A stretch of 64,000 bases of DNA. It comes from Hyphomicrobiales bacterium (GTDB lineage Bacteria > Pseudomonadota > Alphaproteobacteria > Rhizobiales > Rhizobiaceae). Below are positions 1 to 9,843 of this stretch, in pieces; the stretch's first letter is position 1; every line of letters begins with the position of its first letter. The notes under the pieces are model-generated. The model had not been told where the DNA came from. It worked only from the letters and a program-made list of their open reading frames with translations, and searched no databases. The stretch spans positions 1-64,000 of the forward strand of contig UCKM01000006.1 of the NCBI GenBank assembly GCA_900473175.1, written 5' to 3'. Made by a program: the position numbers and the translations under genes.

Positions 1-88
1 CCACGTTGGGGGAGGGTAAAGCATCGCATAGCTGATGTTGAGCAGGCTAAATGTCGTGCCATCGCATCGGACGACTGAATAGGGCCGA

Positions 89-619
89 TTACTTGCGAAA
101 CCGCCGTTCCAGAAGGATGACCGGCTCGTCCGTATAGGTCGTTTCCATAATCTTGCTGAATCCGTTTTTCGCCGCGAGCCGCAGGGAGGCCGCATTCTCC
201 GGTGATATCATGCAAAGCGCACGCTCCTGTTTGAAGAACGTGTCGCCCCAGGCAACGACCCGGGCAAGCGCCTCGCTGCCATACCCCTTGCCGTGAATTT
301 CGGGCGAAAGGACCCAGCCCATTTCCGGTGCCTCACCAAAGGGCGGACTGATCTCGCGCTGGAAGTCGGCAAAACCCATCTCGCCCACAAAACGTCCGCT
401 TGCCTTGTCCTGCAGCACCCAAAAGCCATAGCCGATCATGTTCCACATCCCTGCATAGCGAAGCAGCCGCGCCCAGGATTGCTCGCGCGTCGATGGCTTG
501 CCGGTGATCTGGGTATAGATGGCCGGGTGTTGCCACATGGCATGAACCGCGTCGAAATCTTCGCGCCGGTGGGCCCGCAGGATAAGCCGGTCGGTTTGAA
601 GGGTTGGAACCGTCATCAT
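89..619 (-). CDS. GNAT family N-acetyltransferase (RimJ/RimL-like)
   Basis: This 176-residue protein has the layout of a RimJ-type GNAT acetyltransferase. It opens with TDRLILR (residues 9-15), has the acetyl-CoA pyrophosphate loop HGKGYG near residue 110, and ends with an SPENAASLRLAAKNGF segment typical of the family. It would transfer an acetyl group from acetyl-CoA to an amine, but the acceptor cannot be read from the sequence. It starts 7 bases after the coaBC stop, and a GGAGG lies inside the end of coaBC, so it is probably the last gene of the ubiE-ubiB-coaBC operon. Two consecutive ATGs (619 and 616) are possible starts. Confidence 0.85.
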   Translation of the reverse strand: MMTVPTLQTDRLILRAHRREDFDAVHAMWQHPAIYTQITGKPSTREQSWARLLRYAGMWNMIGYGFWVLQDKASGRFVGEMGFADFQREISPPFGEAPEMGWVLSPEIHGKGYGSEALARVVAWGDTFFKQERALCMISPENAASLRLAAKNGFSKIMETTYTDEPVILLERRFRK

Positions 620-626
620 CAGATTT

Positions 627-2018
627 CTATACCTCCACTGTCTGCAGCGCCGCCGAAATCTTCGCCGCCAGGCGTTCGGCGACCTCTGCCTTGGTCATGT
701 CAGGCCATTCCTCAACCCCCGAGCGCGTGACGATGCGCACCGCATTGCGGTCGCCGCCCATCACGCCCGTGGCGTGGCTGACATCGTTGGCGACGATCCA
801 GTCAGCACCTTTCTTGTCGAGTTTTTCGCGCGCGTTTGTCAGCAAATCCTGGGTTTCGGCAGCGAAACCAACGACGAGGCTCGGCCGCAATTTGCTATGA
901 CCGACGCCGGCGAGAATATCGGGATTCTCCACCATCTGCAGCGCCGGGGCTTTCTCGCCCGGACGCTTTTTGAGCTTTTCGCCGGATTCGTTTGCCGTGC
1001 GCCAGTCGGCAACGGCCGCCACCATGACGGCTGCATCGGCGGGCAGGAATTGCTCCACGGCATCGCGCATCTCCCGCGCAGACTCGACATGCACCACGGA
1101 TACGCCTTCCGGATCTGGAATGGTCACTGGACCAGAAACAAGCCGAACCGTCGCGCCAAGCTGTGCCAGCGCCGCCGCAATCGCATGACCCTGCTTCCCG
1201 GAAGAGCGATTGGCAATGTAACGCACGGGGTCGATCGGCTCATGCGTCGGTCCTGACGTCATGACGATCGTCTTGCCCGCAAGCGGTTTCGGGTTCCGAT
1301 CCAGAAGCTCTTCGACCGCTGCTACGATCTCCAGCGGTTCGGCCATGCGCCCGGGGCCGCTCTCACCGCTCTCGGCCATTTCTCCGGTTCCGGGACCGAC
1401 AAGCCGGATGCCATCTTTTTCCAGCGTGGCACGATTGCGCCTGGTGGCCGCATGGTTCCACATTTTCGGGTTCATCGCGGGCGCGATCAACAAAGGCTTG
1501 TCGCTCGCCAGCAAGACCGTAGAGGCGAGATCGTTAGCAAGGCCGTTGGCCATTTTTGCCATCAGGTCGGCGGTCGCTGGCGCGACGACAATCAAATCCG
1601 CCTCACGGGACAGGCGGATATGGCCGACATCGTGCTCGTCCTCACGTGAAAAGAGCTCGGTAAACACTTTGTCGCCGGCGAGTGCGCCGACGGCAAGCGG
1701 CGTGACAAACTCTTCTGCCGCCTTTGTCAGAACGGGCCGCACACGCGCCCCGCGTTCGCGCAGCCGCCGGATGAGGTCGAGACATTTGTAGGCAGCGATG
1801 CCCCCACCAATAATCAGCAGGATGCGCCGGCCGGAAAGCGAACCGGAACCGGCAGATGGAACATTGACGGCAGCCGCTTTCAACTCATCTATGGGTTCGC
1901 CCAGTTCGCCGAGAAGAAGCCGCGCTTCCTCTTCCATCGATCGTCCATGCGCAGCCGCGCGAAGGCGCAGCCTTTCCTTGATCGCAGTATCAAGATTGCG
2001 AATGGTGATGCTCGCCAT
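627..2018 (-). CDS. coaBC: Bifunctional CoaBC with extra N-terminal ribbon-helix-helix domain
   Basis: The protein makes 4'-phosphopantetheine in coenzyme A synthesis. CoaB joins phosphopantothenate to cysteine and CoaC, an FMN enzyme, decarboxylates the product. The CoaC part spans about residues 62-240, with the catalytic His in VGHIRL (H133), the PAMNPKMW substrate motif (180-187) and a GPGRMAEP flap. CoaB begins near residue 248 (GKTIVMTSGPTHEPIDPVRY). Residues 1-45 are additional: MASITIRNLDTAIKERLRLR followed by HGRSMEEEARLLL reads like a FitA/VapB-type ribbon-helix-helix antitoxin domain. At 463 residues it is about 60 longer than usual CoaBC. An internal start near residue 60 has no obvious Met, so the fusion looks genuine. 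Confidence 0.93.
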   Translation of the reverse strand: MASITIRNLDTAIKERLRLRAAAHGRSMEEEARLLLGELGEPIDELKAAAVNVPSAGSGSLSGRRILLIIGGGIAAYKCLDLIRRLRERGARVRPVLTKAAEEFVTPLAVGALAGDKVFTELFSREDEHDVGHIRLSREADLIVVAPATADLMAKMANGLANDLASTVLLASDKPLLIAPAMNPKMWNHAATRRNRATLEKDGIRLVGPGTGEMAESGESGPGRMAEPLEIVAAVEELLDRNPKPLAGKTIVMTSGPTHEPIDPVRYIANRSSGKQGHAIAAALAQLGATVRLVSGPVTIPDPEGVSVVHVESAREMRDAVEQFLPADAAVMVAAVADWRTANESGEKLKKRPGEKAPALQMVENPDILAGVGHSKLRPSLVVGFAAETQDLLTNAREKLDKKGADWIVANDVSHATGVMGGDRNAVRIVTRSGVEEWPDMTKAEVAERLAAKISAALQTVEV

Positions 2019-2085
2019 TTGATTGCACTTTCGAGATCATGGTCACGAAACTGCAATCATTGATATCACATTGAAAGCGAGAACA

Positions 2086-3663
2086 TCAAGCATATAGCTT
2101 ATAGGTGATCAGCACGAAGCAAAGTGCAATCACCCAGAGCGCCACGCGGCCGGATCGTGTGTGCCGTGCCTCGGCCTTGCCAATGGCCTTGGCCGTCCGA
2201 TCATCGAAGCGCAGACCCTGCTCCGCCATTCGGTCGAATTCCTGGGACAGGCGGTCGGCGCGCGCCACGAGTTCCGGGGCCTGGCGGGCAAGGTGGAGGA
2301 CCGCGTGGGCGCCGTCGCGCGCGTCGATCAGAATGCCCTGCGGCCCGAGATTGCGGCGGATCCAGCTCCCGACGACCGGCTCCGAAGCCTTCCACATGTT
2401 GAAATGCGGGTCGAGCGTGCGCGACACACCTTCCACGACGACCATCGTCTTCTGCAGCATGACCAGTTCAGGCCGCGTCTCCATGTCGAAGAGTTCCGTC
2501 ACCTCGAAGAGCAGCGTCAACAGTTTCGCCATGGAAATCGTTTCTGCCGGCTGACCATGGATCGGTTCACCAATTGCGCGGATCGCCTGGGCAAAACTCG
2601 TGACGTCGTGGTGGTGCGGCACGTAACCTGCCTCGAAATGCACCTCGGCAACGCGCCCATAGTCGCGGGTGATGAAGCCGTAGAGAATCTCGGCGAGGAA
2701 ACGGCGTTCCTTCTTGCCCAATCGCCCGGTAATACCGAAATCCACGGCAACGATATGGCCTTCGTCGTCAACGAAAAGATTGCCCGGATGCATGTCGGCA
2801 TGAAAGAAGCCGTCCCGGAGCGTATGGCGCAGGAAGGACTGGATAAGCGTCTCGGCAAGGCCGATCAGGTTGTGGCCTGCGGCGCGCAAGCCCTCGATGT
2901 CCGACATCTTGATCCCGTCGATCCATTCGAGCGTCAGCACGTCCCGCCCGGTACGTTCCCAATCGACCTTCGGCACCCGAAAGCCCGGATCATCCTTGGT
3001 GTTCTCGCCGATTTCCGAAAGCGCTGCCGCTTCGAGCCGCAAGTCCATTTCGATGCGGGTCGTCTGCGCGAGGGTGCGTGTCACTTCGATGGGACGCAGG
3101 CGCCGCGTCGCCGGCACATAACGTTCCTGCCATTTCGCGACAAGAAAGAAGCTCTCCAGGTCATTGTTGAAGCGCTGGCGCACGCCTGGGCGCACAACCT
3201 TGACCGCGACCTTCCTGTCTTCTCCATCGACACTGACGAAGGCCGCGTGCACCTGCGCAATCGACGCCGCGGCTATTGGTTCGCCAAAGCTTACATAAAG
3301 ATCGTGGAGCGGGCGCCCAAGTGATCCCTCGATCGCCTTGATCGATGCGTCCATCGGGAAGAAATCAAGCTGATCCTGCAGGAGTGCCAGATCGTCGGCC
3401 ACTTCCGTTCCGACCACGTCGGGGCGCGTCGCCAGGAACTGGCCGAGCTTGACATAGGATGGGCCGAGCTTGTTGATGGCGCGCGACATGCGCTCCGACC
3501 GCCGTGCGTTCAGAGCCCGCCGCCGCGCCAGAATCCCGGCGACGCGATGACCGAACGCTGGCAGGCCGCTCAAGCCTTCTGCGGGCAGCGCGGATATGAC
3601 GCCTTCGCGCGTCATGATCCATCCGGCCCGCATCAGGCGAAATGTTGCTGCGAGCTTACTCAT
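2086..3663 (-). CDS. ubiB: UbiB, ubiquinone biosynthesis ABC1-family kinase-like protein
   Basis: UbiB is a membrane-anchored atypical kinase/ATPase needed for ubiquinone synthesis. Visible family features are the KxGQ motif (KLGPSYVKLGQFLATRPD), an Ala-rich loop (AAASIAQVH), the catalytic FHADMHPGN and metal-binding VDFG, and a hydrophobic C-terminal anchor (VALWVIALCFVLITYKLY). The start is placed at the ATG at 3663 (MSKLAATF), 7 bases after the ubiE stop. A longer reading from 3702 would overlap ubiE and adds a Cys-rich segment that is not family-like. The gene lies between ubiE and coaBC on the same strand, so it is probably cotranscribed with both. Confidence 0.95.
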   Translation of the reverse strand: MSKLAATFRLMRAGWIMTREGVISALPAEGLSGLPAFGHRVAGILARRRALNARRSERMSRAINKLGPSYVKLGQFLATRPDVVGTEVADDLALLQDQLDFFPMDASIKAIEGSLGRPLHDLYVSFGEPIAAASIAQVHAAFVSVDGEDRKVAVKVVRPGVRQRFNNDLESFFLVAKWQERYVPATRRLRPIEVTRTLAQTTRIEMDLRLEAAALSEIGENTKDDPGFRVPKVDWERTGRDVLTLEWIDGIKMSDIEGLRAAGHNLIGLAETLIQSFLRHTLRDGFFHADMHPGNLFVDDEGHIVAVDFGITGRLGKKERRFLAEILYGFITRDYGRVAEVHFEAGYVPHHHDVTSFAQAIRAIGEPIHGQPAETISMAKLLTLLFEVTELFDMETRPELVMLQKTMVVVEGVSRTLDPHFNMWKASEPVVGSWIRRNLGPQGILIDARDGAHAVLHLARQAPELVARADRLSQEFDRMAEQGLRFDDRTAKAIGKAEARHTRSGRVALWVIALCFVLITYKLYA

Positions 3664-3670
3664 GCAGCAA

Positions 3671-4447
3671 TCACAACTTCCAGCCGGAATGCAGCGCGGC
3701 AATTCCGCCGGTGAAGTTGCGCCAGCTGACGCGTTCGAAGCCTGCCTTGCGGATCATCTCGGCGAAATCTGCCTGCCGGGGGAACTTGCGGATGGATTCG
3801 ACCAGATATTGGTAGCTGTCCGCGTCGCCGGTCACCGCCTTGCCGATCTTCGGGATCGCATTGAACGACCAGGCGTCATAGACCTTGTCGAGGATCGGCA
3901 GCTCGACTTCGGAAAATTCGAGGCAGAGGAAGCGCCCACCCGGCTTCAGGACGCGGAACGCCTCGGACAGGGCGCGATCGATATGCGGAACGTTGCGGAT
4001 ACCGAAAGCAATCGTATAGGCATCGAAACTGGCATCGGCGAAAGGAAGTTCTTCGGCGTTGGCTTCAACGAACTCGGTGTTGTCCGCAAGGCCCTTCTTC
4101 GCGGCGCGATCGCGCCCGACACCCAGCATCGAACCGTTGATATCGAGAACCGTCGCATGAGCGTTTCGGTTGGACGCTTCGATGATCTTGAAAGCAACGT
4201 CGCCCGTGCCGCCAGCCACATCGAGAACTTTCCAGTTGGCGGTCTTCGAGGGCGAAAGCCAGGCAATCATCGAATCTTTCCAGACCCGGTGCAGGCCACC
4301 CGACATGAGGTCGTTCATCACGTCGTAGCGCTTGGCAACGCGATGAAAAACGTCGTTCACACGGGACTGTTTTTCGCCATCGCTGACATCCTGGAATCCG
4401 AACGATGTCTCCATGCCGCCATGGGCGCCGGTGCGTTGCTGGTTCAT
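3671..4447 (-). CDS. ubiE: Demethylmenaquinone/ubiquinone C-methyltransferase UbiE
   Basis: This is the SAM-dependent C-methyltransferase of ubiquinone synthesis (2-polyprenyl-6-methoxy-1,4-benzoquinol methylase). The SAM motif [15 protein letters not shown], the post-motif [10 protein letters not shown] and the C-terminal [15 protein letters not shown] are diagnostic. The start is set at the ATG at 4447 ([11 protein letters not shown]), which matches the usual N-terminus; ATGs at 4450 and 4483 are upstream alternatives. It is the first gene of the ubiE-ubiB-coaBC-GNAT operon and diverges from the deaminase gene at 4563. Confidence 0.95.
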   Translation of the reverse strand: MNQQRTGAHGGMETSFGFQDVSDGEKQSRVNDVFHRVAKRYDVMNDLMSGGLHRVWKDSMIAWLSPSKTANWKVLDVAGGTGDVAFKIIEASNRNAHATVLDINGSMLGVGRDRAAKKGLADNTEFVEANAEELPFADASFDAYTIAFGIRNVPHIDRALSEAFRVLKPGGRFLCLEFSEVELPILDKVYDAWSFNAIPKIGKAVTGDADSYQYLVESIRKFPRQADFAEMIRKAGFERVSWRNFTGGIAALHSGWKL

Positions 4448-4562
4448 CATGTTTACCTGCTCATCTGTGTTGCGGCGAACCATAGAAGATTAGGACGCTT
4501 AAGGCTATTGTCCTCTTGCGCGATGAAGCGACGCGTTCGTTACTTATGCGGGGGTGGTGATA

Positions 4563-5582
4563 ATGGTTCTGAAGGCCGAGTTGCATTGCCATATCGAGGG
4601 CGCCGCTTCCGTGACTCTGGTCGAACGTAAGGCGGCCAAATACGGCGCCGATGTTTCGGGCTTCATACGGGGCGGCAAGTTCGTCTGGCATGATTTCACT
4701 TCGTTCCTCCATGCCTATGACCAGGCATCCATGCTCTTCCGCACGCAAGAAGACTACGCCGATCTCGCCGAAGATTATCTGCTGGCGCTGAGCCGGCAGG
4801 ACTGCATCCATTCGGAAGTGTTCATTTCGACCGACCATGCGCTGAGCGCTGGGCTCGATCCGCAGGCCTATATTGAGGGGTTGGCCGAGGGCATGCGCCG
4901 CGCCAAGGATGCAACCGGCATCGAAGGCCGTCTTATTGCAACGGGCCTACGGCACAAGGGCCCCGACGCGGTGCTGGCAGCCGCGCAATATATCGTCGAC
5001 CATCCGCATCCGCTGGTTACAGGCTTCGGCATGGCGGGCGATGAGCGGATGCATCACCCGAAAGATTTCGCACCCGCCTTCGACCTCGCACGCGATGCGG
5101 GGCTCGGCATAACCGTGCATGCAGGTGAACTTTCAGGCTGGGAAAGCGTTGCCGACGCGCTCGATGCGCTCAAGCCATCGCGCATCGGCCACGGCGTGCG
5201 GGCGATCGAGAATCCCGATTTGGTCAAGCGGTTGGCGGATGAACAAATCCTGCTCGAATGCTGTCCGGGATCGAATATCTCGCTCGGTGTCTATCCGGAT
5301 TTTGGAGCGCATCCCTTCGCTGAGCTTGCGAGGGCTGGCGTTGCTGTGACGCTCAATTCCGACGACCCGCCCTATTTCCATACCGACCTTGCCCGGGAAT
5401 ACGAGATCGCGAAAACTCATTTTGGCTATAACGAGGATATGCTGACCGCGGTGACCGCCACAGCACTCAAGGCCGCGTTTGTCGATGATGAAACGCGCGC
5501 CGCGCTGCTTGCACGGCTTGATGCGGACAAAACTGTGCGCGCTGGCGATGAGCGCTTTGCGGGATCGGTATCGAGCAGCTAA
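4563..5582 (+). CDS. add: Adenosine deaminase family protein
   Basis: A 339-residue metal-dependent deaminase that converts adenosine (or adenine) to inosine (or hypoxanthine). Zinc-site motifs are present: LHCHIEGA (HxH), [14 protein letters not shown] and LNSDDPPYF. The NSDDPxYF form is closer to what I recall of adenine deaminases in this superfamily than to the classical adenosine type, so the exact substrate is open. The ATG at 4563 is preferred; two GTG codons at 4554-4559 are in frame upstream. It sits just upstream of upp and faces the nucleoside operon, consistent with purine salvage. Confidence 0.88.
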   Translation: MVLKAELHCHIEGAASVTLVERKAAKYGADVSGFIRGGKFVWHDFTSFLHAYDQASMLFRTQEDYADLAEDYLLALSRQDCIHSEVFISTDHALSAGLDPQAYIEGLAEGMRRAKDATGIEGRLIATGLRHKGPDAVLAAAQYIVDHPHPLVTGFGMAGDERMHHPKDFAPAFDLARDAGLGITVHAGELSGWESVADALDALKPSRIGHGVRAIENPDLVKRLADEQILLECCPGSNISLGVYPDFGAHPFAELARAGVAVTLNSDDPPYFHTDLAREYEIAKTHFGYNEDMLTAVTATALKAAFVDDETRAALLARLDADKTVRAGDERFAGSVSSS

Positions 5583-5614
5583 GATTGCGGTTACTCAGAA
5601 TGAAGGGGATTTCC

Positions 5615-6241
5615 ATGGGCGTGACGATCGTTTCCCATCCGCTTGTCCAGCACAAGCTTACCATCATGCGCGACAAGGACACGTCGACCGCCGGTTTCCG
5701 GCGGTTGCTGAAGGAAATTTCCCTGCTGCTCTGCTATGAAGTGACCCGCGATCTGCAATTGACGACGATCAAGATTCAGACGCCGCTGACGGAAATGGAT
5801 GCCCCGGTTATCGAAGGCAAGAAGCTGGTCTTTGCGTCCATCCTGCGCGCTGGCAACGGGTTGCTGGAGGGCATGCTCGATCTTGTTCCAGCAGCACGCG
5901 TCGCCCATATCGGCCTATATCGTGATCACGAAACGCTGCAGCCGGTCGAATACTATTTCAAGGCGCCCGAAGATATCGTCAACCGGCTCATCATCGTCGT
6001 CGATCCGATGCTTGCGACCGCCAATTCGGCCATTGCTGCGATCCAGAAGCTGAAGGACAGGGGTGCGAGCAATATCCGCTTCCTTTGCCTTCTTGCTGCG
6101 CCCGAGGGAATCGAACGCTTCACCAAGGCGCATCCGGATGTCCAGGTGTTTACCGCCGCCATCGACGATCACCTGAACGAAAAGGGCTATATCGTTCCGG
6201 GGCTTGGCGATGCCGGGGACCGCATGTACGGGACGAAATAG
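5615..6241 (+). CDS. upp: Uracil phosphoribosyltransferase
   Basis: Upp converts uracil and PRPP to UMP. The 208-residue product starts [15 protein letters not shown] and ends [16 protein letters not shown], both family hallmarks. The PRPP loop reads [13 protein letters not shown], where most homologues have ATGGSA, and the base site reads [10 protein letters not shown]. The ATG at 5615 gives the standard N-terminus; upstream in-frame TTG (5585) and ATG (5600) codons are not needed. It follows add by 32 bases on the same strand and converges with deoA, completing salvage of the uracil released by the phosphorylase. Confidence 0.95.
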   Translation: MGVTIVSHPLVQHKLTIMRDKDTSTAGFRRLLKEISLLLCYEVTRDLQLTTIKIQTPLTEMDAPVIEGKKLVFASILRAGNGLLEGMLDLVPAARVAHIGLYRDHETLQPVEYYFKAPEDIVNRLIIVVDPMLATANSAIAAIQKLKDRGASNIRFLCLLAAPEGIERFTKAHPDVQVFTAAIDDHLNEKGYIVPGLGDAGDRMYGTK

Positions 6242-6270
6242 CTTGATGAGCGTGGTTCTGACGCAGACCC

Positions 6271-7587
6271 TTACCCGCCGATACGCCGCAACACCGGGTT
6301 GATAGTGCGGGGTTTACGCTCTGAATACCCATAGGCCTGCTCGATGACACGCACCCCCGCGGCAGCATCATCGTGACTGCGGGCGTGCACGAGAGCCACC
6401 GGCTCGCCCTCATTCATTCTGGCACCGATCGGCTGCAGGGCCGTAATCCCGACCGCGTGGTCGATCGGATCCTGCGGGCGGATACGTCCGCCGCCGAGCG
6501 AGACAATCGCAACGCCAATGGCGCGCGTGTCGATGGACGAGACATAGGCTGTCTGCGGCGCCTTGACTTCGTGCGTCACGGGCGCAACCGGCAGATGATG
6601 ACTGGTACGGGAAACGAAATCTGCGGGTCCGCCAAGCGCTGCCACCATGCGCCCGAAGATTTCGGCAGCCTTGCCGCTGTTCAGGGCTTCACGGGCCTTT
6701 TCCATTGCAACCTTGTGGTTTGGGCAAAGCTTGGCCGAAACCAGCATCTCCGCGACGAGGGCAAGCGTAACGGCTTCTAGTCTTGGATCGCGTTTGTCAC
6801 CGGTCAGGAAGTCAACCGCCACCTTCACCTCGACGGCGTTGCCCGCGGCAAGGGCCAGTGGTTCGTTCATGTCGGTCAGGAGCGCCGTGGTCGTCAGGCC
6901 GGCGCCTTGCGCCACTGCAACGATGCTCTCAGCCAACGCCACCGCATCGCGTGTCCGCGCCATGAATGCGCCATTGCCGGATTTGACGTCGAGCACCAGC
7001 GCGTTGAGCCCGGCTGAGAGCTTCTTTGACAGTATCGAGGCGGTGATCAGCGGGATCGACTCCACCGTCGCCGTCACGTCACGGATGGAGTAGAACCGCT
7101 TATCCGCCGGAGCGAGGTTTGCGGTCTGGCCGATGATGGCACAGCCAACGCCGTGCACCACCCGGCGAAACAGGGCATTGTCCGGCTGGCTGCGATAGCC
7201 CGGAATTGCATCCATTTTGTCGAGCGTCCCGCCGGTGTGGCCAAGCCCCCTGCCGGAGATCATCGGGACGTAGGCGCCACAGGCGGCGGCGATCGGCGCC
7301 AGCATCAGCGAGACGTTGTCGCCCACGCCCCCCGTCGAGTGCTTGTCTACAGCAGGTCCCGGCAGGTCGGACCAATCAAGAATATCGCCGGAATCGCGCA
7401 TGGCGAGCGTCAATGCCACGGCCTCGTCGCGTTTCATGCCATTGAAGAACACTGCCATGGCGAAGGCTGCGACCTGGCCCTCGGTGATCGCACCGGAACT
7501 CATGGCATTGACGAAGGCGGTAATGTCCGCCGCGTCCAGCGTCTGGCCATCGCGCTTGCGGCGAATGATTTCCTGCGGCAGCAGCAT
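6271..7587 (-). CDS. deoA: Thymidine phosphorylase
   Basis: DeoA splits thymidine (and deoxyuridine) with phosphate to free base and deoxyribose-1-phosphate. The family signature DKHSTGGVGDNVS lies at residues 81-93, followed by PMISGRGLGHTGGTLDK, and the full length (438 residues) is normal. The start ATG at 7587 lies 3 bases after the purine nucleoside phosphorylase stop, so the two are translated from one message. It is the last gene of the minus-strand nucleoside uptake and salvage operon. Confidence 0.96.
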   Translation of the reverse strand: MLLPQEIIRRKRDGQTLDAADITAFVNAMSSGAITEGQVAAFAMAVFFNGMKRDEAVALTLAMRDSGDILDWSDLPGPAVDKHSTGGVGDNVSLMLAPIAAACGAYVPMISGRGLGHTGGTLDKMDAIPGYRSQPDNALFRRVVHGVGCAIIGQTANLAPADKRFYSIRDVTATVESIPLITASILSKKLSAGLNALVLDVKSGNGAFMARTRDAVALAESIVAVAQGAGLTTTALLTDMNEPLALAAGNAVEVKVAVDFLTGDKRDPRLEAVTLALVAEMLVSAKLCPNHKVAMEKAREALNSGKAAEIFGRMVAALGGPADFVSRTSHHLPVAPVTHEVKAPQTAYVSSIDTRAIGVAIVSLGGGRIRPQDPIDHAVGITALQPIGARMNEGEPVALVHARSHDDAAAGVRVIEQAYGYSERKPRTINPVLRRIGG

Positions 7588-7590
7588 GAT

Positions 7591-8391
7591 CTAGCCGATC
7601 TCCCGGACCAGAACCCGGATGATCTTCTGCAGGCGTGCACCACCCTTGGGCGCGATATCCTTGGTCTCTTCGTGCGAGAGTTCCGCGCCGGTCATGCCGG
7701 CCCCGTAATTGGTGATGACGGAACAGGCGGCGACACGCAGGCCGAAGAACCGCGCCAATATGACCTCCGGCACGGTGGACATGCCGACGGCATCGGCGCC
7801 GAGGGTGCGCGCCATGCGGATTTCCGCCGGAGTCTCGAAGGACGGGCCGGAAAACCACATATATACGCCGGACGCCAGCTTTTCTCCCGCTTCGCCGGCA
7901 GCAATGACCAGGGCATCCTTGAGTTTCTTGTCATAGGCGGCAGTCATGCCGACAAAGCGTTGGTCGGACGGTTCGCCGATCAGCGGATTGAGGCCGGAAT
8001 AATTGATATGATCGTCGATCAGCATGACGCTGCCGGGGGCAAGGTCGTGGCGTACGGAACCTGCTGCATTGGTCAGGATAAGCATTTCGATGCCAAGGTC
8101 GGCAAGGGCCGCGATGACCGGCCGCATAACCGTGGCATCGCCCTTCTCGTAGTAGTGGGCGCGTCCTGCAAGCATCAGAACCGGCTTGCCCGACAGATAG
8201 CCCGCGACCACTTCTCCGGCATGGCCCGATACGCCGCTATGCGGAAAACCGGGAAGGTCGGCATAAGGGATGCGGATCGCGTCTTCCACCGCGTCGACCA
8301 GGGAGCCGAGACCTGACCCCAGGACCAGCGCGACACGCGGCATGAGGCCGTTGAGCTTCTTGATGAGAGCGCCGGTTGCCGCTGCGATCAT
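7591..8391 (-). CDS. Purine-nucleoside phosphorylase (trimeric, PunA/XapA type)
   Basis: A 266-residue phosphorylase with the trimeric PNP signatures: LGSGLG (24-29, phosphate site), GRAHYYE, TNAAGS, GPSFETPAEIRM, GMSTVPE and SVITNYGAG. The Asn in the last motif is the residue that reads 6-oxopurines in mammalian-type PNPs, so inosine and guanosine are likely substrates rather than adenosine. Upstream deamination of adenosine by the neighbouring add product would feed it. It lies between cdd and deoA. The gap upstream (8392-8458) holds a small CCCC/GGGG hairpin. Confidence 0.93.
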   Translation of the reverse strand: MIAAATGALIKKLNGLMPRVALVLGSGLGSLVDAVEDAIRIPYADLPGFPHSGVSGHAGEVVAGYLSGKPVLMLAGRAHYYEKGDATVMRPVIAALADLGIEMLILTNAAGSVRHDLAPGSVMLIDDHINYSGLNPLIGEPSDQRFVGMTAAYDKKLKDALVIAAGEAGEKLASGVYMWFSGPSFETPAEIRMARTLGADAVGMSTVPEVILARFFGLRVAACSVITNYGAGMTGAELSHEETKDIAPKGGARLQKIIRVLVREIG

Positions 8392-8458
8392 ACGGCACCT
8401 TTGTCTGGCAGTGGTGAACTTTCTTCAGTCCCCTCTGGAAGGGGGTGATTTACTGCCG

Positions 8459-8872
8459 TCATCGTTTGGCTCCTCCCAATACGTCCGCCTCGAAGCCGTG
8501 GGGGAATATCTCCTTCATCGTTAGCGTTTCAACGATCCCGTCATTGTCACAAAGGTGCAGGAGCGCATCCGGGCCGGCAAATTCCGCCAGGCGCTGGCGG
8601 CAGCCGCCGCAGGGCGTGCACCTGGCTTTCTTTTCCGCAACGACGGCGATCTCGGTAATTGTACCACCCCCACCCATGACGAAGTGCGACAGGGCCGTCG
8701 TCTCAGCGCACCAGCCCTCCGGATAGGAAATGACCTCGATGTTGCAGCCGGAATAAATGCGCCCGTCGCTGGTGCGGATTGCCGCGCCCACCGGAAATTG
8801 CGAATAGGGCGAGTGGGTTTTCTGCATCGCCGCATAGGCGGCATCGAACAGGTCGCGGCTCTTTTCCATCAT
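8459..8872 (-). CDS. cdd: Cytidine deaminase
   Basis: A 137-residue zinc enzyme that deaminates cytidine and deoxycytidine to (deoxy)uridine. The zinc and proton-shuttle motif is CAE (C55, E57), the other ligands are in PCGGC (C88, C91), and the substrate loop is GCNIEV. The three-Cys pattern is that of the small tetrameric Cdd. Its ATG at 8872 overlaps the TGA of the upstream permease in an ATGA junction, implying translational coupling. A longer open frame upstream is only a shadow of the permease gene. Confidence 0.95.
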   Translation of the reverse strand: MMEKSRDLFDAAYAAMQKTHSPYSQFPVGAAIRTSDGRIYSGCNIEVISYPEGWCAETTALSHFVMGGGGTITEIAVVAEKKARCTPCGGCRQRLAEFAGPDALLHLCDNDGIVETLTMKEIFPHGFEADVLGGAKR

Positions 8873-9843
8873 CTTTCCTTCACATAGGCAACACCGCCTG
8901 CCTTGGGCGGGATCGCCTTGCCGATGAAGCCGGCGAGCAGCACGATGGTAAGAATATAGGGCAGAGCCTGCATCAATTGAACCGGCACCTCGCCAATCAA
9001 TGGGATCGGATGGCCCTGCATCCGGATCGCCACGGCGTCGAGGAAGCCGAACAGCAGACAGGCGAACATCGCCTGCACCGGGCGCCATTTGGCAAAGATC
9101 AGCGCTGCTAGCGCGATATACCCCTTGCCGGCGGTCATGTCCTTGACGAAGCCCGCTCCCTGGGCCGTCGCCAGATACGCACCCGCTACCCCGCAAAGCA
9201 CACCGCAGCAAACGACCGCACGATAGCGCAGCCATGGCACGGAAACGCCGGCCGTATCGACAGCTGCGGGATTCTCACCAACTGCGCGCAGGCGCAGGCC
9301 GAAACGCGTACGGTAGAGGACCCACCACGTAAAGGGAACCAGCAGGAAGGCGAGATAGACAAGGATCGAATGACCCGAAATCAGCTCGTAATAGATCGGG
9401 CCGATGATCGGAACGTCGCGCATCGCGTCCGCGCCGGGAAGATTGATGGGATTGAACCGCGCCTCATTCGGCAGCGATGGCGTGCGCCCGCCCTGGCTGA
9501 ACCAGGCCTGCCCCAGGATGACGGTCGTGCCGGCGGCGATGAAGTTGATGGCAACGCCCGAGACGATCTGGTTGCCGCGATGGGTGATGGAGGCAAAACC
9601 ATGCACCAGACCGAGCGCGACGGAGACAAGAACCGCGGCCAGCAGCCCCGCATAGGCCGAACCGGTCCAGGTAGCGGCGGCACCGGCCGCGAAGGCGCCC
9701 GCCAGCATCTTGCCCTCAAGCCCGATGTCGAAAATACCGGATCGCTCGGAATAGAGCCCGGCGAGGCAGGCGAGCAGAAGCGGCACCGAAAGGCGGATGG
9801 TCGAATCAAACAACTGCAGGATGGTCGTCAAGTATTCCATCAC
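8869..9843 (-). CDS. Nucleoside ABC transporter permease (second membrane subunit)
   Basis: A 324-residue polytopic membrane protein of the BPD_transp_2 type. It carries the segment ACLAGLYSERSGIFDIGLEG, which is characteristic of the permease of BMP-type (NupC/YufQ) nucleoside importers, and about eight hydrophobic helices. It pairs with the permease encoded directly upstream (4-base overlap) and with the double-ABC ATPase at 11530-13062. The same operon encodes nucleoside-degrading enzymes, which supports nucleosides as the cargo. Confidence 0.93.
   Translation of the reverse strand: MMEYLTTILQLFDSTIRLSVPLLLACLAGLYSERSGIFDIGLEGKMLAGAFAAGAAATWTGSAYAGLLAAVLVSVALGLVHGFASITHRGNQIVSGVAINFIAAGTTVILGQAWFSQGGRTPSLPNEARFNPINLPGADAMRDVPIIGPIYYELISGHSILVYLAFLLVPFTWWVLYRTRFGLRLRAVGENPAAVDTAGVSVPWLRYRAVVCCGVLCGVAGAYLATAQGAGFVKDMTAGKGYIALAALIFAKWRPVQAMFACLLFGFLDAVAIRMQGHPIPLIGEVPVQLMQALPYILTIVLLAGFIGKAIPPKAGGVAYVKER

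Noticed and set aside
8392-8458. Riboswitch or attenuator before the purine nucleoside phosphorylase gene
   Set aside because: There is only a short CCCC/GGGG hairpin, with no purine-riboswitch core and too little room for one.
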